A stretch of DNA of 64,000 bases, from the NCBI RefSeq assembly GCF_000192435.1, contig NZ_AEUD01000013.1:1-64000 (forward strand). The letters run 5' to 3'. The notes beneath the pieces are model-generated. The model searched no databases, was not told where the DNA came from, and saw nothing but the letters and a program-made list of their open reading frames with translations. The position numbers and the translations under genes are program-made. Below, one piece after another: positions 9,078 to 18,263 of this stretch; position 1 is the stretch's first letter; every line of letters begins with the position of its first letter. This stretch comes from Gordonia neofelifaecis NRRL B-59395. GTDB taxonomy: Bacteria; Actinomycetota; Actinomycetes; Mycobacteriales; Mycobacteriaceae.

Positions 9078-9968
9078 GTGCCACAAGCACTGAACGTCAA
9101 CCGCCTCGCCAAGAACTACGGATCCGTCACCGCGCTGCGGGAGGTCACCTTCACGGTGCCGCCGGGCGAGATCTTCGGCTTCGTCGGCAGCAACGGCGCA
9201 GGCAAGTCCACCACCATGCGCATCGTGCTCGGGGTGCTCGCCGCCGACTCCGGCGACGTCCGTCTCGGCGACGCTCCGATCGGCTTCGCCGACCGCAAGC
9301 GCATCGGGTACATGCCGGAGGAACGCGGCCTGTACCCGAAGATGAAGGTCGGCGACCAGCTGGTCTACCTGGCGCGGCTGCACGGACTGTCGAAGTCCGA
9401 CGCCACGACCGCCACCGAGAAGTGGACCCGACGACTCGGCATCCACGAGCGGATCGGCGACAACGTCAACGACCTCTCCCTCGGCAATCAGCAACGGGTG
9501 CAGCTCGCCGCCGCTCTCGTGCACGACCCCGATCTGCTCGTCCTCGACGAGCCCTTCTCCGGACTGGACCCGGTGGCCGTCGACGTGATGAGCGAGGTCC
9601 TGACCGACAAAGCCGCACAGGGCATCCCGGTCATCTTCTCCTCGCATCAGCTCGACCTGGTGGAGCGTCTGTGCGACACCGTCGGAGTGATCTCCGGCGG
9701 CGTGATGAAGGCCGTCGGCACCGTCGACGACCTCCGCGCCAGGGACGGACTGCGGCTGGAGGTGACCGGACCGGACTCCGCAGGAAGGTGGGCCGACGGA
9801 CTGCCCGGCGTAACCGACGTGGAGTACCACGATCGGTCGGCCGTGCTCCACATCGATGAGGGCGCCGACGACCAGCGGATTCTCGCCGCCGCCCTCAGCG
9901 CGGGCCCCGTGCACCGATTCGCGACCACCGCGCCGACCCTGACCGAACTGTTCCGAGAGCTGGTGTGA
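9078..9968 (+). CDS. ABC transporter ATP-binding protein, NatA-like
   Basis: 296 residues with Walker A GSNGAGKST, Q-loop in YMPEERGLYPKM, the signature LSLGNQQRVQ, Walker B LLVLDEPFSGLD and the switch His in SSHQLD. The C-terminal about 80 residues are a DUF4162-type domain found in NatA/YhaQ exporter ATPases. GTG 9078 follows TAGGAG (9065-9070). It overlaps the permease gene by 4 bp and would energise it; NatAB systems export sodium or peptides. Confidence 0.92.
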   Translation: MPQALNVNRLAKNYGSVTALREVTFTVPPGEIFGFVGSNGAGKSTTMRIVLGVLAADSGDVRLGDAPIGFADRKRIGYMPEERGLYPKMKVGDQLVYLARLHGLSKSDATTATEKWTRRLGIHERIGDNVNDLSLGNQQRVQLAAALVHDPDLLVLDEPFSGLDPVAVDVMSEVLTDKAAQGIPVIFSSHQLDLVERLCDTVGVISGGVMKAVGTVDDLRARDGLRLEVTGPDSAGRWADGLPGVTDVEYHDRSAVLHIDEGADDQRILAAALSAGPVHRFATTAPTLTELFRELV

Positions 9969-11161
9969 ATCCCATGAACTCGACTCTGAGCAACATCCTG
10001 CTCGTGGCCGGCCGCGAGATCACCACCCGCGCCCGCGAGCGGTCGTTCATCGTCAGCACCGGGATCATGCTGGCGGTCATCATCATCGGCGCCGTCGTCT
10101 GGTCGTCCCTGTCCGGCGGTGAGAGCGTGGAGAAGGTCGCCGTCGTGGGCGGCGACGTCAGCCTCTCCCAGGCGATCGAAGCCGGCGGTGATGCGGCCGG
10201 CCAACGGATCGACGCGGTCACGCTACCGGATCCCGCTGCGGCACGAGCTCGGGTCGCCGACGGTGACCTGTCCGCCGCGCTGGTGGTCGGACCCGACGGC
10301 CGGTACGCGGCCATCAGCAAGAACGGCATGGATCCGACCATCGAGGGCGTCCTGCGCGGTGTGGTCGCCCAGCACGACCTGGCGTCGGCGTTGAGCGCCC
10401 GCGGCGTCGACGCGGCGTCGCTGCCCCCGACCCGGTTCATCACCGAACGCACGCAGGAGGCGAAACCCGATCAGGCACAACGGATCACCGTCGCGCTCGT
10501 CGGCTCGATCCTGCTGATCATGGCGATCATGATGGGCGGCCTGATGGTGGCCGTCGGCGTCGTCGAGGAGAAGTCGTCGCGGATCGTCGAACTGTTGCTG
10601 TCGTCGGTGCGGCCGCTGCAACTGCTGTGGGGCAAGATTCTGGGCATCGGCGCCATCTCGCTGGGCCAAGTGGTCCTGATCGGCGCCACCGCGCTCATCG
10701 CGGGGAAGGCGACGGGGCTCCTCACCCTGACCGGAACGGCGACCGCCGTCTTCGCCGCGGTGATCGTCTGGTTCCTGCTCGGCTTCCTGTTCTTCGCCGC
10801 GCTGTACGCCGCGACCGGCGCCATGGTCAGTCGGCAGGAGGAACTCAACTCCAGCTCGGCGCCGTTGACGCTGCTGGTCATGGCAGCGCTCTACTCGGGC
10901 ACGTTCGGCATCCAGGCGCTCGACTCGACACTGATCCAGACGCTGAGCTGGATCCCGCCGTTCAGCGCCGTCCTCATGCCGATCCGCATCGCGACCGGAG
11001 ATACCGACGCCGCGCAGGTGATCGGCACCCTCGCCCTGATGATCGTCGCCTGCCTGGCCGCTGTCTGGATCGCCTCGCGGATCTACACGCTCTCGATCCT
11101 GCGAACCGGAAGCCGCATCAAGTGGGGCGAGGTCGCCGGAATGGTGACCGGCCGGAAGTAG
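9965..11161 (+). CDS. ABC transporter permease, NatB/YhaP-like
   Basis: 398 residues in ABC2-membrane-3 layout: one N-terminal membrane helix (FIVSTGIMLAVIIIGAVVW), a roughly 130-residue extracytoplasmic domain, then five to six membrane segments with the conserved cytosolic VVEEKSSRIVELLLSSVRP. This is the hallmark of the NatB/YhaP permease. Start GTG 9965 overlaps the ATPase stop; an ATG at 9974 is an alternative. Last gene of the XRE operon. Confidence 0.9.
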   Translation: MNPMNSTLSNILLVAGREITTRARERSFIVSTGIMLAVIIIGAVVWSSLSGGESVEKVAVVGGDVSLSQAIEAGGDAAGQRIDAVTLPDPAAARARVADGDLSAALVVGPDGRYAAISKNGMDPTIEGVLRGVVAQHDLASALSARGVDAASLPPTRFITERTQEAKPDQAQRITVALVGSILLIMAIMMGGLMVAVGVVEEKSSRIVELLLSSVRPLQLLWGKILGIGAISLGQVVLIGATALIAGKATGLLTLTGTATAVFAAVIVWFLLGFLFFAALYAATGAMVSRQEELNSSSAPLTLLVMAALYSGTFGIQALDSTLIQTLSWIPPFSAVLMPIRIATGDTDAAQVIGTLALMIVACLAAVWIASRIYTLSILRTGSRIKWGEVAGMVTGRK

Positions 11162-11172
11162 CGCCGGGCAGC

Positions 11173-12156
11173 TCAGATCCGGACCACGCCGCGGCCGGTC
11201 GCTCCGCCGGCGAGGATCCGGTCCAGCGCCTGCGGGAGGTCGTCGAGCGAGATCTCGTAGACGAGGTCGTCCAGGTGCAGTGGTCGCAGGTCGGACTCGA
11301 GTCGTTTCCACAGCGCACGCCGCGTCGAGATGCTCGCCTGCACCGAATCGATGCCCGCGAGGGTCACGCCGCGCAGGATGAACGGCATCACCGTGGTGTC
11401 CAGCCCCGCACCGCCGGTCAATCCGCTGGCCGCCACGGTCCCGCCGTACGACGTCGTCGACAGCACGTAGGCGAGGGTACGACCGCCGACGCAGTCCACC
11501 GCGCACGACCACCGCTGCTTGTCGAGCGGGCGGATCCGCGCCTCCGGGTCCTCCGGCAGCCTGCCGATGACCGACGACGCCCCGAGTCCGGTGAGCAGTC
11601 CAGCGGCGTCCGGCTTCCCCGACGATGCGACGACGTCGAAGCCGAACTTCGACAGCAGGTCGACGCTGACCGAGCCGACGCCGCCGCTGGCACCGGTCAC
11701 CAGAACCGGGCCGTCGGAGGGGCGGTAGCCGCCGTCGAGGATGGCCTGGACGCTCATCGCCGCGGTGAAGCCTGCGGTGCCGATGGCGGCCGCCTCCCTG
11801 GTCGACAACTCCTCGAGGCGCACCAGCTGGTCGCTGCGGACTCGGGCCCGTTCGGCGTAGCCGCCATGCTGGGCGGTACCGATGTCGTAGCCGTGCGCGA
11901 CCACCGCGTCACCCGGCGCGAAGTCGTCCGACGACGACTCCTCGACGACGCCCGCGATATCGATGCCGGGAATGATCGGATAGTCCCGCACCACACCGCC
12001 GCGCGGCGTCACCGCGAGAGCGTCCTTGTAATTGACGCTGGAGTACTCGACGCGGATCGTCACGTCGCCTTGAGGAAGCGAACTGTCGTCCAGGCTCTCG
12101 CGGGCCAGGGCCACTGCTCCGTCACGCTCCCGGGCGACCATCGCGGTGAATGTCAT
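11173..12156 (-). CDS. MDR-family quinone/acryloyl-CoA reductase (YhdH-like)
   Basis: 327 residues. Zinc-free medium-chain reductase: SSVNYKDALAVTPRGG near the N-terminus, PGIDIAGVV, then the NADPH-binding VTGASGGVGSVSVDLL. The family (YhdH/AcuI) reduces acryloyl-CoA or quinone-like double bonds with NADPH. ATG 12156 follows GGAGAA (12162-12167); an upstream in-frame start at 12225 gives an Arg-rich, non-homologous-looking extension and was rejected. It lies 135 bp downstream of FKBP, beyond a strong hairpin, so it is probably transcribed separately. Confidence 0.9.
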   Translation of the reverse strand: MTFTAMVARERDGAVALARESLDDSSLPQGDVTIRVEYSSVNYKDALAVTPRGGVVRDYPIIPGIDIAGVVEESSSDDFAPGDAVVAHGYDIGTAQHGGYAERARVRSDQLVRLEELSTREAAAIGTAGFTAAMSVQAILDGGYRPSDGPVLVTGASGGVGSVSVDLLSKFGFDVVASSGKPDAAGLLTGLGASSVIGRLPEDPEARIRPLDKQRWSCAVDCVGGRTLAYVLSTTSYGGTVAASGLTGGAGLDTTVMPFILRGVTLAGIDSVQASISTRRALWKRLESDLRPLHLDDLVYEISLDDLPQALDRILAGGATGRGVVRI

Positions 12157-12235
12157 CGAGCTTCTCCTTCGGTGGTGGATTCGTCCATGTTGCTGAGATC
12201 TGCACCGGGCCGGCCACTCGTCCACGAGACGGCGA

Positions 12236-12264
12236 AGGCCGCGTCGCTGAATGCGACGCGGCCT
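12236..12264 (-). terminator. Hairpin terminator of the gltA-FKBP operon
   Basis: AGGCCGCGTCGC (12236-12247) pairs perfectly with GCGACGCGGCCT (12253-12264) around a TGAAT loop. It lies 28 bp past the FKBP stop. No U tract follows on the minus strand, as is common in actinobacterial hairpin terminators. Confidence 0.65.
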
Positions 12265-12291
12265 CTGCCTGGTGCCATGTATTCGCTGCGG

Positions 12292-12648
12292 TCAGACGCC
12301 GAGCAGGTCGATCACGAAGATCAGCGTCTTGCCCGACAGCCGGTGTCCGGCGCCGGCCGGACCGTAGGCGAGCTCCGGCGGCACGACGAGACGGCGACGA
12401 CCGCCGACCTTCATGCCGGGGATGCCCTCCTGCCAGCCGGGGATCAGGGCGTCGAGCGGGAAGCGCGCGGACTGACCGCGGTCCCACGACGAGTCGAACT
12501 CTTCGCCGGAGTCGAACTCCACGCCGACGTAGTGCACGTCGACGGTGCCGCCGTGCTGAGCCTCGGCTCCCTCGCCGATCACCAGATCGGTGATCTCGAG
12601 CGACGTCGGGGCCGGGCCCTCCGGAAAATCGACTTCGGGCTTACTCAT
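12292..12648 (-). CDS. FKBP-type peptidyl-prolyl cis-trans isomerase
   Basis: 118 residues covering a single FKBP domain: VDVHYVGVEFDSGEEFDSSW, then FPLDALIPGWQEGIPGMKVGGRRRLVVPPELAYG and a final LIFVIDLLGV strand. Active-site aromatic and Asp residues typical of FKBP12 are present. Cytoplasmic, no signal peptide; it speeds proline isomerisation during folding. It begins 2 nt after the citrate synthase stop and the two form an operon. The same gltA-FKBP pairing is common in related genera (general knowledge). Confidence 0.92.
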   Translation of the reverse strand: MSKPEVDFPEGPAPTSLEITDLVIGEGAEAQHGGTVDVHYVGVEFDSGEEFDSSWDRGQSARFPLDALIPGWQEGIPGMKVGGRRRLVVPPELAYGPAGAGHRLSGKTLIFVIDLLGV

Positions 12649-12650
12649 GG

Positions 12651-13961
12651 TCAGCGGTCCCCCATCTGAATGTAGTCACGCTCGGTGTAGCCGGTGTACA
12701 GCTGACGCGGGCGGCCGATCTTGGTGGTCGGATCGTTGTGCATCTCACGCCAGTGCGCGATCCAGCCGGGCAGGCGGCCGAGCGCGAACAGCACGGTGAA
12801 CATGCGGGTCGGGAAGCCCATGGCCCGGTAGATGACGCCGGTGTAGAAGTCGACGTTCGGGTAGAGCTTGCGCTCGACGAAGTAGTCGTCGTGCAGCGCG
12901 ACCTCTTCCAGGCCCTTCGCGATGTCGAGGAGCTCGTCCTCCACGCCCAGCGAGGTCAGGATCTGATCGGCGGTCTTCTTCACGATGGCCGCACGCGGGT
13001 CGTAGTTCTTGTAGACGCGGTGACCGAAGCCCATGAGCTTCACGCCGTCTTCCTTGTTCTTCACCCGGGTCATGAAGGCCTTGGTGTCGCCGCCGGAAGC
13101 GCGGATCTCGTCGAGCATCTCCAGCACGGCCTGGTTGGCGCCGCCGTGCAGCGGGCCCCAGAGCGCGTTGATGCCGCCCGAGATGGACGTGAACAGGTTG
13201 GCCTGCGACGAGCCCACCAGGCGCACGGTCGACGTCGAGCAGTTCTGCTCGTGATCCGCGTGCAGGATGAACAGCATGTCGAGGGCCTTGGCGACCTCGG
13301 GGTCCACCTCATACGGCTCCGCCGGGAAGCCGAAGGTCATCCGGAGGAAGTTCTCGACCAGGCTCAGCGAATTGTCCGGGTACAGGAACGGCTGGCCCTG
13401 CGACTTCTTGTACGCGTACGCCGCGATCGTCGGCAGCTTCGCGAGAAGTCGGATGGTCGCCAGTTCCACCTGCTCGGGATCCTTGGGATCGAGCGAGTCC
13501 TGGTAGTAGGCGCTCAGCGCGTTGACGGCGCTCGAGACCACCGGCATCGGGTGAGCGTTGCGCGGGAAGCCGTCGAAGAACCGCTTGAGATCCTCGTGCA
13601 GCAGGGTGTGCCGCTGAATCTTGTTTGCGAACTCGTCGAGCTGCGCGGCGGTCGGCAGCTCACCGTAGATCAGCAGGTAGCTGACCTCGATGAACGTCGA
13701 CTTCTCAGCCAGCTGGTCGATCGGAATGCCGCGGTACCGCAGGATGCCCGCGTCGCCGTCGATGTAGGTGATGGCCGACTTGGTGGACGCCGTGTTGACG
13801 AAGCCGCCGTCGAAGGTCGTCATTCCGGTCTTGGCGAGGAACGGGCCCAGCGCGACCGAATCGCTACCCTCGGTGGCCTTCAGAATCGGCAGATCGATCT
13901 CGCCACCCGGGTAGGTGAACTTACCTGTCGTCTGTTCGGTCACGTCATTGTCAACGGACAC
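12651..13961 (-). CDS. gltA: Citrate synthase (type II)
   Basis: 436 residues, matching the roughly 430-residue family norm. Catalytic residues are visible in LHADHEQNCSTSTVR, in WGPLHGGANQAV and GFGHRVYKNYDPRA, and an Asp near the C-terminal NVDFYTGVIYRAMG. It condenses acetyl-CoA with oxaloacetate at TCA entry. GTG 13961 is chosen because AAAGGGG lies 5 nt upstream (13967-13973); a longer frame to 14045 would add 28 residues not expected in the family. A -10-like TAGGTT at 14003-14008 would give a short leader of about 36 nt. Confidence 0.95.
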   Translation of the reverse strand: MSVDNDVTEQTTGKFTYPGGEIDLPILKATEGSDSVALGPFLAKTGMTTFDGGFVNTASTKSAITYIDGDAGILRYRGIPIDQLAEKSTFIEVSYLLIYGELPTAAQLDEFANKIQRHTLLHEDLKRFFDGFPRNAHPMPVVSSAVNALSAYYQDSLDPKDPEQVELATIRLLAKLPTIAAYAYKKSQGQPFLYPDNSLSLVENFLRMTFGFPAEPYEVDPEVAKALDMLFILHADHEQNCSTSTVRLVGSSQANLFTSISGGINALWGPLHGGANQAVLEMLDEIRASGGDTKAFMTRVKNKEDGVKLMGFGHRVYKNYDPRAAIVKKTADQILTSLGVEDELLDIAKGLEEVALHDDYFVERKLYPNVDFYTGVIYRAMGFPTRMFTVLFALGRLPGWIAHWREMHNDPTTKIGRPRQLYTGYTERDYIQMGDR

Positions 13962-14105
13962 ACAAACCCCTTTAACTCGCGGGTGAGCAGTTGCTGGGTA
14001 ACAACCTAGTCGTGGTTCGACTCGGACACCGCATGAGGGTCCCACCTCGGCGCCCGCGACGCTTGTCGCGTGCTCAGCTTACTCACATGTGGGTACCGTG
14101 TTGGA

Positions 14106-14807
14106 ATGCGAGAGCTCCGAGCGGGCAGCGACGCCGTCCTGCTGGACTTCAGCACCGGCCGGGCACCCGAGGCCGAGGCGGCCCACGTCGCGAAGGCCCT
14201 GCGATCCGCACTCCACGACGGCGCGCTCGCGTCCTGCGACGTCGTCCTGAGCGCGCACACGATCCTCGTCGAGGCACTCCCCGGTGCCGGGCTCGACGAG
14301 CTGTCGGTTCTCCGCGTGGTGCATCGGGCCCGGCATTCGTTCACGGAGGCCCGGCGGAGCAACGGCCTCCCCGCGACGGCGGACCTGGAGATCCCGGTGG
14401 TCTACGACGGCGCCGACCTCGCGGAAGCGGCGCAACTCGCCGAGATCACCGAGACACAGTTGGCGGCAACACATTCCGCCGTTCTGTGGACCGTGCAGTT
14501 CATGGGCTTCGCGCCCGGTTTCGGCTATCTCGTACCCGCCGCGGGCACATCGCCCGAGCACGTGCGGACTCTCGCCAGGATCACCCGCCGCACCGAGTCC
14601 CGTCCGGTGGTGCCCGCGGGCTCCGTGGCGGTCGCGGCCGGCTACAGCGCCGTCTACCCCCGCAGCAGCCCCGGAGGCTGGTTCCTCCTGGGCACCACCG
14701 ACGTCGCGATGTGGGACAGCGCCGCCGAGCCGCCGTCGCGGTTGACGGCCGGGATGACGGTGCGATTCCGTGCGGCGCAGCGCCCGCCGACAGAGGAGGA
14801 ACGGTGA
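14106..14807 (+). CDS. pxpB: 5-oxoprolinase subunit PxpB (allophanate hydrolase subunit 1 family)
   Basis: 233 residues of the KipI/AHS1 family, with the typical MGFAPGFGYL and the VPAGSVAVAAGYSAVYPRSSPGGW block. With PxpC and PxpA it hydrolyses 5-oxoproline to glutamate using ATP. Chosen ATG 14106 has TACCGT 6 nt before it (14094-14099), suggesting leaderless transcription divergent from gltA. Its stop overlaps the pxpC start (GTGA). No pxpA (LamB/YcsF) gene is adjacent. Confidence 0.92.
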   Translation: MRELRAGSDAVLLDFSTGRAPEAEAAHVAKALRSALHDGALASCDVVLSAHTILVEALPGAGLDELSVLRVVHRARHSFTEARRSNGLPATADLEIPVVYDGADLAEAAQLAEITETQLAATHSAVLWTVQFMGFAPGFGYLVPAAGTSPEHVRTLARITRRTESRPVVPAGSVAVAAGYSAVYPRSSPGGWFLLGTTDVAMWDSAAEPPSRLTAGMTVRFRAAQRPPTEEER

Positions 14808-15706
14808 GACATCTCACTCCGTCCGACAGGGGTGGGCGCGAGCACGCGACTCTGACCGTCCTGTCCACCGGTCCGCTCGCCACCGTCCAGGACTTCGGCA
14901 GGCCCGGTCGGGCACATCTCGGCGTCCCCCGTTCGGGCGCCGCGGACCTGCCCGCACTCGCCCAGGCGAACCGACTCGTCGGCAACCCCGAGGGCGCCGC
15001 CGCAATCGAAGTGACGCTCGGCGGCTGGTCCGCGCGCGCAACGGGACGGATGCTCCTCGCCGTGACCGGTCCGGCTGTCCGGGTGACGATCGACGGCGTC
15101 GAGGCGGGCAGCCACAGCGCGATCGGGGTGCGCGACGGCGCCGTGGTCCGCGTCGACGCGCCCGTCCGAGGCTGTCGCAACTACGTCGCAGTGCGCGGCG
15201 GTTTCGACGTACTCGCCGAACTCGGTTCCCGATCGACCGACACACTGTCGGGACTCGGCCCCGATCCGCTGCGCGTCGGGGACGTCCTCGCCATCGGGTC
15301 CGATGAGAACGAGTGGCCGGCAAGCGGATTCGCCCCGGTCGGCAGCATCCCGGAGATCGTGTCGCTGGTCGCGGCGACGGGACCTCGCGACGACCGCGTC
15401 GTCGACGTGACCGTTCTCGGCGACGGCCGGTGGACCGTCTCCCCGGCCTCGAATCGGATCGGTGTCCGCCTCGACCGCGTCGCCGACGATCCGCCGGTCC
15501 GGCACCGCGACGACGTCCCCGAGATGCGAAGCGAGGGGGTGCCGCTCGGCGGCGTCCAGATACCGCCGAGCGGTCAGCCGGTCATCTTCCTCGCCGACCA
15601 CCCGGTGACCGGCGGCTATCCGGTGGTCGCCGTCCTCACCGCCGAATCGGTGTCCCGCGCGGCCCAGCTGACGGCCGGGGACGAAGTCCGGATCGTGCTG
15701 CGCTGA
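14804..15706 (+). CDS. pxpC: 5-oxoprolinase subunit PxpC (allophanate hydrolase subunit 2 family)
   Basis: 300 residues of the KipA/AHS2 family: DFGRPGRAHLGVPRSGAADL at the start, NRLVGN, VAVRGGFDV, then SNRIGVRLDR and the C-terminal HPVTGGYPVVAVL. It forms the catalytic complex with PxpB. The GTG start is coupled to pxpB by a 4-bp overlap. A long open frame upstream of 14804 runs through pxpB out of frame and is not coding. Confidence 0.92.
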   Translation: MRHLTPSDRGGREHATLTVLSTGPLATVQDFGRPGRAHLGVPRSGAADLPALAQANRLVGNPEGAAAIEVTLGGWSARATGRMLLAVTGPAVRVTIDGVEAGSHSAIGVRDGAVVRVDAPVRGCRNYVAVRGGFDVLAELGSRSTDTLSGLGPDPLRVGDVLAIGSDENEWPASGFAPVGSIPEIVSLVAATGPRDDRVVDVTVLGDGRWTVSPASNRIGVRLDRVADDPPVRHRDDVPEMRSEGVPLGGVQIPPSGQPVIFLADHPVTGGYPVVAVLTAESVSRAAQLTAGDEVRIVLR

Positions 15707-15734
15707 TCGACGGTGGTCGAGCGCGTCCGGATGA

Positions 15735-15771
15735 TTGACTCAGCCTGAGACGAACAATAACCTTCGTCTCA
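15735..15771 (+). promoter_or_regulatory. Promoter and palindromic operator of the MpaB-like gene
   Basis: TTGACT (15735-15740) and TAACCT (15758-15763) form a -35/-10 pair with 17-bp spacing; transcription would start at the ATG 15771. The palindrome TGAGACGAA (15746-15754) / TTCGTCTCA (15763-15771) spans the -10 and the start codon. Size and position suit a TetR-type repressor site, though no regulator gene is adjacent. Confidence 0.5.
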
Positions 15772-16802
15772 TGACGCAGGTGGCAGCCCCGACGGGCGAA
15801 GGACAGTTCGACGACGCCGACCGCTTCTCCGGCGCGCGATCCGCCGCCGAGATCCCCGCCCCCGGCCCCGACTCGGTGACCTGGCGCTATTTCGGGAGCT
15901 GGCGAGGCATGCTGATGGGCCTGTGGTCCGGGTCGATGCAGAACATGCACCCCAAGCTCGCCGCAGGCGTCTGGGACCACTCCGATTTCTTCGGCGAACG
16001 GTGGGAACGGCTGATGCGGTCGCTGTACCCGATCAGCGGCGTCGTCTTCGACCAGACCCCGGAGACCGGTCGTGCGGTCCGCGACTACCACCTCACGATC
16101 AAGGGCACGATGGACAACGGCGAGCGCTACCACGCGCTCGACCCGGACGTCTTCTACTGGGCGCACGCCACCTTCTGGTACGGCAACATCCGCTGCGCCG
16201 AGGCGTTCGGCCCGCCGATCTCCGAAGCCGACAAGCGCGCACTGTTCGAGGAGTCACGCGCCTGGTACGCCCAATACGGCGTCAGCATGCGTCCGTGCCC
16301 GGACACCTACGAGGAGTTCCTCGAGTACTGGGACCACATGTGCCGCCGGGTGCTTCGCGATCACGCCGCCGTCCGCACCGTGCTCGACATCACCACGCTC
16401 CCGCCGCCCCCATGGATGCGGGCGTGGATGCCGGACTGGTTGTGGCGCAAGCAGGTCGGCATCGTCGGACGTCTCTTCATGTGGATCACCACGGGCCTCT
16501 ACGACGAGCCCGTCCGCGAGATGATGGGACTGACCTGGAGCGACTCCGACCAGCGCAGGTTCCGGATGTTCGGCAGGGCGGTCAACGCCGCCATGAGCCT
16601 GCCGCCGGCCCGATACGAGAAGCACCCCCGCCCGCGAGACGCCTTCGATCGCGTCGCCGGCCGGGTGGCCGCGAACGCACCGCTGCTCGAGAGTCCGACG
16701 CGGAACCTGCCGTCGGGCCCCGAACGCGATAACCCGATCCACTACTGCCCGGTGCACGCCGGACGCCGCGCGAATCTGCCGTGGCAGGACAACGAGGCCT
16801 GA
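15771..16802 (+). CDS. Oxygenase MpaB family protein (DUF2236, latex-clearing-protein-like)
   Basis: 343 residues. The DUF2236/MpaB core is visible: SMQNMHPKLAAGVWDHS, LYPISGVVF, the conserved YHALDPDVFYWAHATFWYG (the HxxxD-type heme/metal motif region) and CPDTYEEFLEYWDHMC. Family members include haem-dependent oxygenases that cleave polyisoprene or catalyse Baeyer-Villiger-like steps; many actinobacterial ones are uncharacterised. There is no signal peptide, so it is probably cytoplasmic. The gene appears to be controlled by the adjacent palindrome. Confidence 0.85.
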   Translation: MTQVAAPTGEGQFDDADRFSGARSAAEIPAPGPDSVTWRYFGSWRGMLMGLWSGSMQNMHPKLAAGVWDHSDFFGERWERLMRSLYPISGVVFDQTPETGRAVRDYHLTIKGTMDNGERYHALDPDVFYWAHATFWYGNIRCAEAFGPPISEADKRALFEESRAWYAQYGVSMRPCPDTYEEFLEYWDHMCRRVLRDHAAVRTVLDITTLPPPPWMRAWMPDWLWRKQVGIVGRLFMWITTGLYDEPVREMMGLTWSDSDQRRFRMFGRAVNAAMSLPPARYEKHPRPRDAFDRVAGRVAANAPLLESPTRNLPSGPERDNPIHYCPVHAGRRANLPWQDNEA

Positions 16803-16958
16803 ACGCGGTCCGATGATGATTCCGCTAGCCCGGCGATGCCGCCGGGCGAGAACCACATCCGGGCCGAACCGCTCCGGGTTCGCTGTTTCGACCACGCGCC
16901 GGGGACTGAAGAAGGCAGTCTTTCAAGCAGAAAACCGCAGCCCGACGGAGGAGAACGC

Positions 16959-17927
16959 ATGCCCGCACCACTGACTCACCGATCCGTCGACGTCGGCGAC
17001 ATCACGATGCACATCGCGGAACAGGGCGACGGCGATCCGGTGGTGCTGTGCCACGGGTTTCCCGGCCTCTGGTACAGCTGGCGCCATCAACTCGCCGCCC
17101 TCTCGGAGGCCGGGTATCGGGTCATCGCTCCCGACATGCGCGGCTACGGCGGAACCGACTCCCCTGCGGACCCGAGTCAGTACGACCGCAAGCACACCGT
17201 CGCCGACATGGTCGGACTGCTCGACGCCCTGGGCCTGGACGACGCGGTGTTCGCCGGGCACGACTTCGGCGCCCAACTCGTCTGGGACCTGCCTGCATGG
17301 GCGCCCGGGAGGGTCCGGGCCCTCATGCAGTTGAGCGTCCCCCGGACACCCCGGTCGCCTGTCCGTCCCACCGACGGGTTCCGCTACATGGCGTCGAAGC
17401 ACTTCGTGCACCTGCACTATTTCCAGGAGTACGGCGTCGCCGACCGTGAACTCGGCGACCGCCCTCGCGAGTTCCTCACGAAGATCTTCCACGCACTCAG
17501 CGGCGCGAACCGCTACCTGGACTGCTGGGACTTCCCGTCGGAGGGCAACGGCTACCTCGACGTTCTGCCCGACCCGCCCGCGCTGCCGTGGTCGTGGCTG
17601 AGCGAGTCCGAATTCGACTACTACGCAGACGAATTCACGCGGACCGGTTTCACCGGCGGACTGAACTGGTATCGCGCGGACGACTACGTGTGGGAGCAGA
17701 CCGAAGACCTTCACGACCTCCCGGTCACCGTCCCCACCACATTCATCGCCGGCGGGAACGACCCCGTGCTCGAAATGATGGGTGAGAACCCCTTCGACAC
17801 GATGAAGGCGATGGTGCCGGGCCTGCGCTCGACCCTCGTCGTCCCCGGCGCCGGACACTTCGTTCAGATGGAGGCCGCCGACCAGGTCAACGACGCGATG
17901 ATCGGGTTCCTGCGAGACCTCGACTGA
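16959..17927 (+). CDS. Alpha/beta-hydrolase, epoxide hydrolase-like
   Basis: 322 residues. HGFPGLWYSWRHQL carries the oxyanion HGxP motif, DMRGYGGTD follows, and the nucleophile elbow reads GHDFGAQLVW, with Asp as nucleophile, the pattern of soluble epoxide hydrolases and haloalkane dehalogenases. The acid Asp is in GGNDPVLEM and the base His in GAGHFVQME. Start ATG 16959 has a GGAGGAGAA site just upstream (16947-16955). No transmembrane region. Confidence 0.9.
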   Translation: MPAPLTHRSVDVGDITMHIAEQGDGDPVVLCHGFPGLWYSWRHQLAALSEAGYRVIAPDMRGYGGTDSPADPSQYDRKHTVADMVGLLDALGLDDAVFAGHDFGAQLVWDLPAWAPGRVRALMQLSVPRTPRSPVRPTDGFRYMASKHFVHLHYFQEYGVADRELGDRPREFLTKIFHALSGANRYLDCWDFPSEGNGYLDVLPDPPALPWSWLSESEFDYYADEFTRTGFTGGLNWYRADDYVWEQTEDLHDLPVTVPTTFIAGGNDPVLEMMGENPFDTMKAMVPGLRSTLVVPGAGHFVQMEAADQVNDAMIGFLRDLD

Positions 17928-18263
17928 CCGAGCCGCTCCATGCGGCGGCGCCGTGGCCCCCTGCGCCACAACCCCGAATGCCGTCGCAGCACCCACCGAC
18001 CACTCCTCCAGCCCCATGCCCCGGAAGCAACCCGTGCCGCCTGTACCGCGACGCGCTATGAAGTTCTCAAACAACCCGAGACGACCTCCGCGGCCACCTC
18101 CGCCCCTGCGCGGACTATGATATGGATCACCTCTGACAGAACGGGCGCACCCCGGGCGGCAGGAATCCCAGGCCCCCGGAGGCACGCCGACCTCACCTGT
18201 CCCCGGCACTCGGAACGACGATTCGTGTTAGATTTCCGATTCGAGCAATTCCGGGGGGGAGCC
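17928..18263. other. Intergenic region without a recognisable gene
   Basis: 336 bp between the epoxide hydrolase-like gene and the small membrane protein. I see no convincing coding frame or RNA. The only signal is TTAGAT at 18228-18233, a possible -10 box for the following gene, without a clear -35. Confidence 0.4.

Noticed and set aside
13991-14803. Extension of the pxpC frame across pxpB
   Set aside because: Arg-rich shadow in another frame; PxpC proteins begin shortly before DFGRPGR.
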